A stretch of DNA of 5,336 nucleotides from Pseudomonadota bacterium (GCA_023386155.1 JAEWKH010000035.1:1-5336); one strand, 5' to 3'. Counted from the first letter of the stretch, positions 1 through 5,336 are shown. A program made the numbers and translations. Notes: generated by a model not told the origin, from the letters alone.

Positions 1-403
1 AGAGCTGGCGCGGGTAGCGGTCGAGGAGCTTGCCCAGGCCGAGGATCTCGGCGGCCCGGTCGACCCTGGCCTTGATCTCGGTCTTGGGCGCCTTCTTGAG
101 CTTGAGCGAGAAGGCCATGTTGTCGGCGACCGTCATGTGCGGGTAGAGCGCATAGTTCTGGAACACCATGGCGATGTCGCGCTCTTTGGGCGGAACGTCG
201 TTGACCACCTTGGGGCCGATGCGGAGCTCGCCGCCGGAGATGTTCTCCAGGCCGGCGATCATGCGCAGCAAGGTCGACTTGCCGCAGCCCGACGGCCCGA
301 CGAGGATCACGAACTCCCCGTCCTGGATGTCGATCGATACGCCATGAATGATCTCGGCCGAGCCATAACGCTTTTTGACATTCCTGATGGTGACTGGCGC
401 CAT
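1..403 (-). CDS. ABC transporter ATPase, MalK/UgpC type (N-terminal 134 residues; 3' end outside window)
   Basis: Nucleotide-binding subunit that would power the two permeases encoded upstream by ATP hydrolysis at the cytoplasmic face of the inner membrane. Visible motifs: an A-loop tyrosine (Y13 in KKRYGS), Walker A GPSGCGKST at residues 36-44, and the Q-loop glutamine Q82 in MVFQNYALYPHMTV, which is characteristic of carbohydrate (CUT1) importer ATPases. The window edge cuts the gene after RYPRQL, just before the expected LSGGQ signature. Walker B, the H-loop and the C-terminal regulatory domain are therefore not seen. The ATG is 11 bases after the dehydrogenase stop, with only a weak GGGAAAG ribosome site, consistent with coupled translation. 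Oddity: codons 1-22 include 8 ending in A/T, whereas codons 23-134 include only 3 of 112. ATPases of this family are often labelled UgpC or MalK and can serve several transporters, so no symbol is assigned. Confidence 0.95.
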   Translation of the reverse strand, partial: MAPVTIRNVKKRYGSAEIIHGVSIDIQDGEFVILVGPSGCGKSTLLRMIAGLENISGGELRIGPKVVNDVPPKERDIAMVFQNYALYPHMTVADNMAFSLKLKKAPKTEIKARVDRAAEILGLGKLLDRYPRQL

Positions 404-414
404 GATCTTTCCCG

Positions 415-1458
415 TTAGGCCTCGTCCTGCATGTTGATCTGAATCTTGACCTCCCCCTTCGGCGCGGAAGCCGCATACTCGAATGCCTCGACGCTTTTGG
501 AGAATGGAAAGGTCCGGGTGATGAGCGGACCCACATCGATGGAGCCCGACGCGAGCATGGCGATGCAGCGTGGAAACACATGAGCATAACGGAACACGTG
601 CTCGACGCGCGCCTCCTTGATCTGGGCTTTGGCGACATCATAGGCGATGGGCTCCAGCGGAATGCCAACGTAGACGACGCATCCGCCCGGTCGGAGTGGA
701 TCGAACACGTCGGCGGCCGCCTTCTCATTGCCGGAACATTCGAACACGATATCGACGCCCCACCCGTCCGTCTCGGCTCTCACCACATCATTCAGGTCGC
801 GGCTGCGCACGTTCACGGGCGTGACAGGCCCCAACGTCCCGGCGAGCGCCAGCTTGTCGTCATCGACATCGGTTACGATCACACGGGCGCATCCGGCGGC
901 CAGCGCGGCAAGCACCGTCACAAGGCCGATGGGACCCGCGCCGATCACCGCAGCGACATCCCCCGGCTTCACCTGGGCTTTCGTCGCAGCGTGGACGCCG
1001 ACGGCCAGCGGCTCCACCATCGCGGCGGCCTCGAACGACACGTTGTCCGGCAGCTTGAACGTGAAGTCCGCCGGATGGACCACGCTGGGGCGCAGGACCC
1101 CGTGCACAGGAGGTGTCGCCCAGAACCGGACGGAAGGATCGAGATTGTAGAGCCCGAGACGCGTGGCGCGGCTGGTGGGATCGGGAATGCCCGGCTCCAT
1201 GCAGACCCGGTCGCCGACCTTGAGATCGCGGACATCGGATCCGATCTCCGTCACGACGCCGGCGGCTTCGTGGCCGAGAACCATCGGTTCGCGCACCACG
1301 AAAGGACCGATGGCACCGTGCGTGTAGTAATGAACATCGCTGCCGCAGACGCCGACCACCTTCAACTGGATCCGCACGTCGCGAGGGCCGAGTTTCTCCT
1401 CGACGAGGTGATCGCGGATGGAGAGTTTTCCCTTCTCCTCAAGAACGAGTGCTTTCAT
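415..1458 (-). CDS. Zinc-dependent polyol dehydrogenase, xylitol/sorbitol dehydrogenase type (MDR superfamily)
   Basis: A 347-residue cytoplasmic enzyme predicted to oxidise a sugar alcohol to a ketose with NAD+ (xylitol to D-xylulose or sorbitol to fructose). The catalytic zinc set is visible: C38 in VGVCGSD, H63 and E64 in LGHEAAG, and E149 in MVEPLAVG. The Rossmann motif GAGPIG is at 173-178, and D197 at the end of the second strand (VIVTD) indicates NAD rather than NADP. The segment from C86 (CMEPGIPDPTSR to FWATPP) follows xylitol dehydrogenases and lacks the cysteine cluster that binds structural zinc in many relatives. Length is normal for the family. The start is supported by an AGGAGG site 7 bases upstream that overlaps the stop codon of the small membrane-protein gene. 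Position inside the transporter operon suggests it acts on the imported substrate. The dehydrogenase class is firm; the exact substrate is inferred. Confidence 0.93.
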   Translation of the reverse strand: MKALVLEEKGKLSIRDHLVEEKLGPRDVRIQLKVVGVCGSDVHYYTHGAIGPFVVREPMVLGHEAAGVVTEIGSDVRDLKVGDRVCMEPGIPDPTSRATRLGLYNLDPSVRFWATPPVHGVLRPSVVHPADFTFKLPDNVSFEAAAMVEPLAVGVHAATKAQVKPGDVAAVIGAGPIGLVTVLAALAAGCARVIVTDVDDDKLALAGTLGPVTPVNVRSRDLNDVVRAETDGWGVDIVFECSGNEKAAADVFDPLRPGGCVVYVGIPLEPIAYDVAKAQIKEARVEHVFRYAHVFPRCIAMLASGSIDVGPLITRTFPFSKSVEAFEYAASAPKGEVKIQINMQDEA

Positions 1459-1465
1459 CAGGAGT

Positions 1466-1471
1466 CCTCCT
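1466..1471 (-). promoter_or_regulatory. Ribosome binding site of the polyol dehydrogenase, overlapping the upstream stop codon
   Basis: On the minus strand AGGAGG lies 7 bases before the ATG at 1458. Its first two bases are the last two of the TAG stop codon of the small membrane-protein gene. This fixes the dehydrogenase start and suggests that ribosomes finishing the small gene can reinitiate on the dehydrogenase. Confidence 0.8.
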
Positions 1472-1676
1472 ACCCACGCGCGACGATGAGCGCCCCGATG
1501 ATCAGTGACAGAACCGTCGCCACACCGAGCGGAAGGGCGGCCTCGACGAAACGCATCCAGAACAAGTGCAGAGCCACGAAGACGAGCACGGCGATGAAGA
1601 CGCGATCGAACGTATTCGTCTCGATCGGCAGGAATCCGTGACGTTTTACGGCAACTTGCTCAGTCTCGTCGGCCAT
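1470..1676 (-). CDS. Small two-helix inner-membrane protein, DUF2160-like
   Basis: A 68-residue protein with a charged N-terminus, then KRHGFLPIETNTFDRVFI (about residues 11-28) leading into two hydrophobic helices at about 23-44 and 47-66. The pattern R-x-G-x-L-x-x-x-T, DR-x-FI, then L-x-W (W40) resembles the core of DUF2160, a family of small membrane proteins I recall from glycerol-type ABC transporter operons. That match is from memory and was not searched. Family members as I recall them are nearer 85-95 residues with an extra N-terminal helix, which is missing here. The gene starts 3 bases after the permease stop. Its ribosome site AAGGAG forms the last two sense codons of that permease, so translation is tightly coupled. 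A stabilising or accessory role for the transporter is likely, but no function is established. That it is a real gene is well supported by spacing, ribosome site and membrane character. Confidence 0.8.
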   Translation of the reverse strand: MADETEQVAVKRHGFLPIETNTFDRVFIAVLVFVALHLFWMRFVEAALPLGVATVLSLIIGALIVARG

Positions 1677-1679
1677 TCG

Positions 1680-2534
1680 TCACTCCTTCACGGCACCGAA
1701 GGTGAGCCCCGCCACGATATGACGCTGTGCCAGACCGAGGACCAGAAGAGCAGGTACGAGGGTCAGCATCGCGGTTGCCGCCATTCGCCCCCAGTTCGTC
1801 CCCGTGACCGTGACGAACTCGGCGAGGCCGGTCGTAATCGTGCGCGCGTTCACGCTCGTCAGCGTTGCAGCGAATAGATACTCATTCCATGCGAAGACCC
1901 AGGTGAGAATGCCGGTTACGGCCAATCCGGGTTTCGCGAGCGGTATAATGACCTTGGTCAGAACCTGCCAGGTGTTGGCGCCATCCACGAACGCAGCCTC
2001 GTCCAGCTCCTTGGGAATGCCATCGATGACCCCGCGCAGAGTCCAAATCGCGAACGGGAGATTGAAGACGCAATAGAGAAGGATCAGGCCGATCCGTGTA
2101 TCGAACAGCTTGACATCCGCGACCACGAACACTTGCGTGTAGAGGAGAAACAGCGGCAGCAGGAACACGGCCGGTGGCGCCATGCGGTTCGTGATGGTCC
2201 AGAAGAACAGGTTCTCCTTTCCCGGCAGATTGAATCGGGAGAGAGCGTAGGTCGCGAGCAGGGCCAGGGTCGTCACCAGCAGCGCATTCGAGGTGGCGAT
2301 CACGATGGAATTGATCATGTAGCGCTGGAAGGCCGGGTCGCTCAGCGTGCTCGTGTAATTTTCCGTGAAGAAGCTCGATATCAGGAAGCTCGGGCTTCCG
2401 AAGAGCTGCACGCGGCTCTTGGCCGAGACCACGAACATCCAGTAGATCGGAAGAAGCGTGATCAGGCTCGCGATAACCCAGAACAGGATCGAACCGAGCG
2501 ATGCAGGCGCTCTCCTGCGAAGATGACGCATCAT
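1680..2534 (-). CDS. Carbohydrate ABC transporter permease, MalG/UgpE type (second permease)
   Basis: Inner-membrane subunit of 284 residues, normal for the MalG-like half of CUT1 importers. A basic N-terminus (MMRHLRRR) precedes the first helix at about 13-36. Further hydrophobic spans follow, with a conserved substrate-path segment around NRMAPPAVFLLPLF (116-129). The EAA loop that docks on the ATPase is clear: E179-A180-A181, G185 and P198 in DEAAFVDGANTWQVLTKVII. The C-terminus GLTFGAVKE is typical of MalG-type permeases. The chosen ATG overlaps the stop of the first permease as ATGA; the next codon is also ATG, so the start could be 3 bases later. GAGG lies 5 bases before the first ATG and 8 before the second. 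An open frame continues far upstream on this strand, but it runs out of frame through the first permease and is not coding. Confidence 0.95.
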   Translation of the reverse strand: MMRHLRRRAPASLGSILFWVIASLITLLPIYWMFVVSAKSRVQLFGSPSFLISSFFTENYTSTLSDPAFQRYMINSIVIATSNALLVTTLALLATYALSRFNLPGKENLFFWTITNRMAPPAVFLLPLFLLYTQVFVVADVKLFDTRIGLILLYCVFNLPFAIWTLRGVIDGIPKELDEAAFVDGANTWQVLTKVIIPLAKPGLAVTGILTWVFAWNEYLFAATLTSVNARTITTGLAEFVTVTGTNWGRMAATAMLTLVPALLVLGLAQRHIVAGLTFGAVKE

Positions 2535-3412
2535 TCTGCCCTCTTCAAATCCCGTCTTGCGATCAGGCCCGCGTAGAGAAGCCAGCACATGACGATGGTC
2601 AAATAGAGTGTGATGAGAGACATGGCGGACCCATAACCGTAATCGGTCTTCGGAAAGACGACGCGCCAGATGTAAAGCCCGATATAGCGGGTGGCCGCCC
2701 CCGGTCCGCCGCCGGTCAGCATCCAGACCTCGTCGACCGTACGGAGCGCATCCATCATCCGGATGAACACGGTTGCGAGAATGGCCGGCTTCAGGAGAGG
2801 CAGCGTGATGTGCCAGAAGATCTGGAAGCGATTTGCGCCATCGATCTGGGCCTGCTCGAAGGGCTCCTTCGGCAGGGACGAGAGCGCTGCAAGGAGGGTC
2901 AGTGTGACGAGCGGCGTCCAGTGCCACACGTCCATGACCACCGTGGTGAAGAAGGCTTGGTCGATGTAGCGACTGATGTTGAATTCGTAGCCGAGCCACC
3001 GGTTGAGGTAATAGGGAAGCGGCCCGAGACCGGGAATCGTGAGGAGCCGCCAGGTGGCGCCGACGGCGATGGGCGCGATGACAAGCGGCAGCGTATGAAT
3101 GGTGCGGAAAAAACCTTTTCCGGGAAAGTCGCGCATGAAGAGCTGCGCCAGGAAATAGCCGAGCACGATCTCGGTCACCACGGCGAATAACGCGAACTTG
3201 AACGTGAGCCACAGGGAATAGAGAAACTGATCGTCGAAGACGAGACGCCGGAAGTTCTCGACTCCTACGAATTGCATCTCAGGGTTGGCCGCGAAGCTGT
3301 TCCACTGCATGAACCCGATCACGAGCACGTAGAGGAATGGAACGACGCCGAAGACAAAAAGGATGAGGAGGGTTGGCGCGAGGAAAAGCCATCCCACCGA
3401 ATTCGAACGCAT
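2531..3412 (-). CDS. Carbohydrate ABC transporter permease, MalF/UgpA type (first permease)
   Basis: Inner-membrane subunit of 293 residues, typical of short MalF/UgpA-type permeases. The N-terminus RSNSVGWLFLAPTLLILFVF enters the first helix at about 7-32, where the WLFLAPTLL motif is common in this family. Further spans lie at about 66-92, 105-124 and 153-177, with two more near the C-terminus. The EAA loop reads EQAQIDGANRFQIFWHITLP (E186, G192, P205). GGGPG just before the penultimate span is also characteristic. The start at 3412 is preferred over an in-frame ATG 13 codons upstream, because AGGAG sits 6 bases before it and the protein then begins directly at the usual family N-terminus. 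It pairs with the second permease to form the transmembrane pore. A 101-base gap with a strong hairpin separates it from the binding-protein gene. Confidence 0.95.
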   Translation of the reverse strand: MRSNSVGWLFLAPTLLILFVFGVVPFLYVLVIGFMQWNSFAANPEMQFVGVENFRRLVFDDQFLYSLWLTFKFALFAVVTEIVLGYFLAQLFMRDFPGKGFFRTIHTLPLVIAPIAVGATWRLLTIPGLGPLPYYLNRWLGYEFNISRYIDQAFFTTVVMDVWHWTPLVTLTLLAALSSLPKEPFEQAQIDGANRFQIFWHITLPLLKPAILATVFIRMMDALRTVDEVWMLTGGGPGAATRYIGLYIWRVVFPKTDYGYGSAMSLITLYLTIVMCWLLYAGLIARRDLKRAE

Positions 3413-3418
3413 TGAGTG

Positions 3419-3423
3419 CTCCT
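3419..3423 (-). promoter_or_regulatory. Ribosome binding site of the first permease
   Basis: AGGAG on the minus strand, 6 bases upstream of the ATG at 3412. It decides between this start and the in-frame ATG at 3451, which has no comparable site and would add 13 residues unlike the family N-terminus. Confidence 0.75.
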
Positions 3424-3463
3424 GCCAACGGGTCCCTGCCGTTCGGGACATCCGGGGTTAAAT

Positions 3464-3489
3464 GGCCGCCGCACCGAAGCGCGGCGGCC
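3464..3489 (-). promoter_or_regulatory. GC-rich UUCG-capped stem-loop after the binding-protein gene (attenuator or mRNA-stabilising hairpin)
   Basis: In the minus-strand RNA, GGCCGCCGC pairs perfectly with GCGGCGGCC (9 bp). Inside, a G-U and a C-G pair extend the stem to 11 bp, capped by a UUCG loop closed by C-G, a classic extra-stable tetraloop. The hairpin starts 24 bases after the binding-protein stop and is followed by AUUUAA rather than a full U-run. It could therefore be a partial terminator or a block to 3' exonucleases. Either role would leave more binding-protein mRNA than permease mRNA, as known for the malE-malF gap of E. coli. The structure is read directly; the role is inferred. 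Confidence 0.75.
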
Positions 3490-3513
3490 CACTCGTCCCA
3501 AGGAAAGAAGGCG

Positions 3514-4944
3514 TCACTTGCGATAACCGAGGGTCTTCAGCTCGGCGTCGGCGGCCGCGGCGGCCTTGTCGAGAGCTTCGTCCGGCTTCAGTTCGCCCGT
3601 GATCGCCTGATAGATGTAGGGGGCAATCGCCTCACGGACCTGATTGTGGAACGGGAACGCAGGAGCCCCGCGGAAGAGCGGCCCTTTCTCTCGCATGAGC
3701 GTGTAGTACCCGTCGACTTTCTTGTCCTGTTCCTTGACCTTCGGATCGTCATAGGTTGCCTTGTGGGTGATGCGCGATCCGGCAAGGGCCCAGTCGGCCT
3801 GCACCGATTCCTGGCCGATATATTGCAGCCATAGGAGAGCGGCCTTCTTGTTCTTCGAGGAATGAGGAATGCCGAAGGCACCGCCATCGTAATAGCCGAT
3901 ATATCCCGCGCCGGATGTCGCCTGGTCGATGACGCCGGACTCAACCGGCGGAAGCGCAACGCCAACCTTTCCGACCACGGTCGACTTCTTGCTGTCCGTG
4001 GCAATCCAGGCTGCGTTCTCGCCATAGACCAAACCTTGCGCGGCGCGACCTGCCGCGAAGGTTGCCGCGACCTCATCCCAGGTGCTCGATGTCGATTCCG
4101 GCGGCGCATAGGCAAGATTGCCGATCCACCAGGAGATCGCCGCCTTGGCCTCCGGACTGTTCAGGCGCCCGCCATTGGCAACCGATGCGGCGTAGGTCTT
4201 GGTATCGATGCCCCAATTGTAGACCCCGAAGGTCGGAAGGACGCTTTCGACCAGTTCATAAACGGAGGCCGGATGGCCGGAGGCGGCCTGTACGGTCGTT
4301 CCCCAAAGCTCCTGCCCGTTGGCCTTGCCCCATTCGGTGAAGAACTGGGCAATCTGGCGATATTCCTTGTGGTCCTTCGCGAGCGCCAAGTCGGTGCCGT
4401 ACTTGGCCTTGTAGGCCTCCTTGATCTTCGGATCCTCAAACAGGTCCTTGCGGTAGAGATAGACCTTGACGAAGGCCTCCATCGGCACGCCGAACAGATC
4501 GCCCTTGTCGTTCTTGAAATTGTCGATGAAGCTCGTGAACTTCGATGGGTCGAAATCGGGAGATTTGAGAGTGGGGTTCTCGTTCAGAGCCTGCGTGAGA
4601 TCGACCAGGAAGTTGCGGGCGAGATAGCTGTAGATGATATCCTGCTCGATATAGACAAAGTCGTAGATGCCGGTATTGGCCTCCATGTCCTTGATGGCCT
4701 TGTCGTACATCTGGTCCCAGGACGTCGCCTCGAACTCGACCTTGATGCCGGTGGCCTTGGTAAAGGCTGGGCCGAGGACGTCCTTGGCGTAGTTGGACGG
4801 CGGCGTGCTCTCGGAAATGCCCCGAATGGTCGTTCCCTGCAGGCCTTTGGCGGCATCTGACCAGAAATCGGCAAAGGCTGGCGATGTGCCAGCCAGCAAT
4901 GCTGCGGTGAGTGTAGAGGCAACCAGACTCTTGAAGTGGTACAT
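3514..4944 (-). CDS. Periplasmic solute-binding protein of a carbohydrate/polyol ABC transporter (family 1)
   Basis: A 476-residue substrate receptor. Residues 1-25 form a Sec signal peptide: MYHFK, a hydrophobic stretch SLVASTLTAALLAG, then an AFA cleavage site before DFW. There is no lipobox, so a soluble periplasmic protein of about 451 residues is expected. The mature part has family-1 binding-protein features: FTKATGIKVEFEATSWDQMYDKAIKDM at about 61-87, YDFVYIEQDIIYSYLARNFLVDLT at 94-117, a GVPMEA segment, and GAFGIPHSSKNKKAALLWLQYI towards the C-terminus. It is longer than maltose-type receptors (about 400). The start at 4944 is chosen because GGGAGGAA lies 6 bases upstream and the signal peptide begins there. 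An in-frame ATG 30 codons upstream would bury the signal. As first structural gene of the operon it defines substrate choice; a polyol is inferred from the dehydrogenase. Confidence 0.95.
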   Translation of the reverse strand: MYHFKSLVASTLTAALLAGTSPAFADFWSDAAKGLQGTTIRGISESTPPSNYAKDVLGPAFTKATGIKVEFEATSWDQMYDKAIKDMEANTGIYDFVYIEQDIIYSYLARNFLVDLTQALNENPTLKSPDFDPSKFTSFIDNFKNDKGDLFGVPMEAFVKVYLYRKDLFEDPKIKEAYKAKYGTDLALAKDHKEYRQIAQFFTEWGKANGQELWGTTVQAASGHPASVYELVESVLPTFGVYNWGIDTKTYAASVANGGRLNSPEAKAAISWWIGNLAYAPPESTSSTWDEVAATFAAGRAAQGLVYGENAAWIATDSKKSTVVGKVGVALPPVESGVIDQATSGAGYIGYYDGGAFGIPHSSKNKKAALLWLQYIGQESVQADWALAGSRITHKATYDDPKVKEQDKKVDGYYTLMREKGPLFRGAPAFPFHNQVREAIAPYIYQAITGELKPDEALDKAAAAADAELKTLGYRK

Positions 4945-4950
4945 CGCGCT

Positions 4951-4958
4951 TTCCTCCC
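4951..4958 (-). promoter_or_regulatory. Ribosome binding site of the solute-binding protein
   Basis: GGGAGGAA on the minus strand, ending 6 bases before the ATG at 4944. It is the strongest site near this gene and decides the start against the upstream in-frame ATG at 5034, which lacks one. Confidence 0.85.
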
Positions 4959-4971
4959 GAACTTGACCCCA

Positions 4972-4983
4972 AGCCAATTGGCT
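4972..4983. promoter_or_regulatory. Perfect 12-base palindrome AGCCAATTGGCT, candidate operator
   Basis: A perfect even palindrome centred about 33 bases upstream of the binding-protein ATG. Its place in the leader or promoter region of the operon suits a repressor site or other dimeric regulator. AraC-family proteins usually bind direct repeats, so if the site is functional a different regulator may use it. No second copy was seen in the window. Confidence 0.35.
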
Positions 4984-5132
4984 GGCGTTGCTTGAGGTCC
5001 AAATGTGCGGCGCCTCTTCCCGGAGGCATGCCATGTCTTGTTTCTCAGGCGTTGGGCGAGCGAGGCAGAACGGAATACTCTATTTGTCTTCTCAGAAGTC
5101 CCCGTACACTTCGCACGACCTTCAGGAGGATT

Positions 5133-5336
5133 TTATGGAGCGGCCGCAAGGGCTTCCACGCCTCCGTTCATCGCCATCTGTACTTTTTTGTCCCTGCCCC
5201 CGTGATTTCCGTATGTGGGCGGCACGAAAGGCCGTTCCTGCGCTGAGGGAGACGTCGATGTCGTGCAGCGATGCGCCGTCCTGCGATAGGCGGTCGGCGT
5301 CTGACCGCAGAACTTCACGAATTGGCGGTTGAAGTT
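5133..5336 (-). CDS. AraC-family transcriptional regulator, C-terminal 67 residues (5' end outside window)
   Basis: Only the end of the gene is visible, read in frame from the window edge to a TAA. The first residues NFNRQFVKFCGQTPTAYRR match the last helix-turn-helix of AraC-type DNA-binding domains (pattern F-x-R-x-F-x-x-x-x-G-x-T-P-x-x-Y-R). After this come about 48 residues (TAHRCTTSTSPSAQ and onwards to EALAAAP) with no recognisable fold. That tail is longer than the few residues usual in this family, and a neighbouring frame reads better just after the YRR (see findings). The gene runs in the same direction as the transport operon, 188 bases upstream of it, so it is the natural candidate activator of the polyol genes. 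The effector domain is not in the window. Family assignment is firm; the regulated target is inferred from position. Confidence 0.85.
   Translation of the reverse strand, partial: NFNRQFVKFCGQTPTAYRRTAHRCTTSTSPSAQERPFVPPTYGNHGGRDKKVQMAMNGGVEALAAAP

Larger units (their letters stand above)
4945..5132. promoter_or_regulatory. Intergenic control region between the AraC-type gene and the transport operon
   Basis: This 188-base stretch holds no convincing gene and should contain the operon promoter. I could not find a sigma-70 -35/-10 pair with good spacing on the minus strand. The AT-richer patch around 5075-5092 (AAATAGAGTATT) is the only mild candidate for a -10 region. Palindromes lie at 4972-4983 and 5088-5098, and a short hairpin GCCTC/GAGGC at 5012-5027. 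No stem followed by a U-run was seen after the regulator gene, so read-through from it into the operon is possible. Confidence 0.5.

Noticed and set aside
1459..1471. Self-complementary AGGAGGACTCCT covering the dehydrogenase ribosome site as a translational switch
   Set aside because: Full pairing would leave a 2-base loop, which cannot form. With a workable loop only three pairs remain.
580..1641. Long plus-strand open frame (353 residues) across the dehydrogenase and small membrane-protein genes
   Set aside because: It lies antisense to the dehydrogenase, which has intact catalytic motifs. The frame has no recognisable domain and is typical of antisense open frames in high-G+C DNA.
2535..3212. 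Upstream extension of the second permease's open frame to 510 residues
   Set aside because: The extra part runs out of frame through the first permease and is arginine/histidine/proline-rich without membrane character. The MalG-type N-terminus begins at 2534 with an ATGA overlap.
5012..5027. GCCTC/GAGGC hairpin as a terminator of the AraC-type gene
   Set aside because: The stem is only 5 bp plus one possible wobble pair, it lies over 100 bases after the stop, and no U-run follows on the minus strand.
4945..5034. Start of the solute-binding protein at 5034
   Set aside because: The added 30 residues have no homology or signal-peptide character, and no ribosome site precedes the ATG at 5034. 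The signal peptide and GGGAGGAA site both point to 4944.
5095..5112. GAAGT/ACTTC stem just after the AraC-type stop as a terminator
   Set aside because: A five-pair stem with an 8-base loop and no U-tract is too weak for an intrinsic terminator.
5124..5332. Plus-strand ORF with a strong AGGAGGA site and ATG at 5135 (65 residues)
   Set aside because: The ribosome-site match and 5-base spacing are good, but the product is arginine/serine/proline/cysteine-rich, has no domain and is antisense to the AraC-type gene. Chance is the simpler explanation.
1..5336. CRISPR arrays, tRNA or rRNA genes, insertion sequences, attachment sites
   Set aside because: I looked for repeated units, tRNA-like cloverleaf ends, transposase-like proteins and terminal inverted repeats, and saw none.

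Overview
The window looks like chromosomal or megaplasmid DNA of an alphaproteobacterium, probably Hyphomicrobiales (rhizobia, Bosea or Microvirga type). This rests on high G+C by eye, Shine-Dalgarno sites of the AGGAGG type, and the style of the transporter and polyol dehydrogenase proteins. The genus is an inference, since no rRNA or marker gene is present.

Every supported gene lies on the minus strand, so transcription runs from high to low coordinates. In transcription order: the 3' end of an AraC-family regulator (5336-5133, cut by the window edge); a 188-base gap that should hold the operon's control region (5132-4945); a periplasmic solute-binding protein (4944-3514); a 101-base gap with a very stable hairpin (3513-3413); two carbohydrate-type ABC permeases overlapping by 4 bases (3412-2531 and 2534-1680); a 68-residue two-helix membrane protein resembling DUF2160 (1676-1470); a zinc-dependent polyol dehydrogenase of the xylitol/sorbitol type (1458-415); and the first 134 residues of a MalK/UgpC-type ATPase (403-1, cut by the window edge). 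From the first permease to the ATPase, gaps are 11 bases or less, which fits a single operon with translational coupling.

The likely job is uptake and first oxidation of a sugar alcohol. The binding protein captures the substrate in the periplasm, the two permeases and an ATPase dimer import it, and the dehydrogenase oxidises it with NAD+ to a ketose. The AraC-type protein upstream is the obvious candidate regulator. The dehydrogenase most resembles xylitol dehydrogenases, so xylitol or another pentitol/hexitol is the best guess, but the substrate cannot be read from sequence alone.

This is mostly an ordinary polyol-uptake operon and I see no wholly new system. The points most worth a second look are the UUCG-capped hairpin between the binding-protein and permease genes, an abrupt jump in third-position G+C inside the ATPase gene (possible mosaic gene), the small DUF2160-like membrane protein, a 12-base palindrome just upstream of the operon, and a possible frameshift in the regulator's C-terminal tail.
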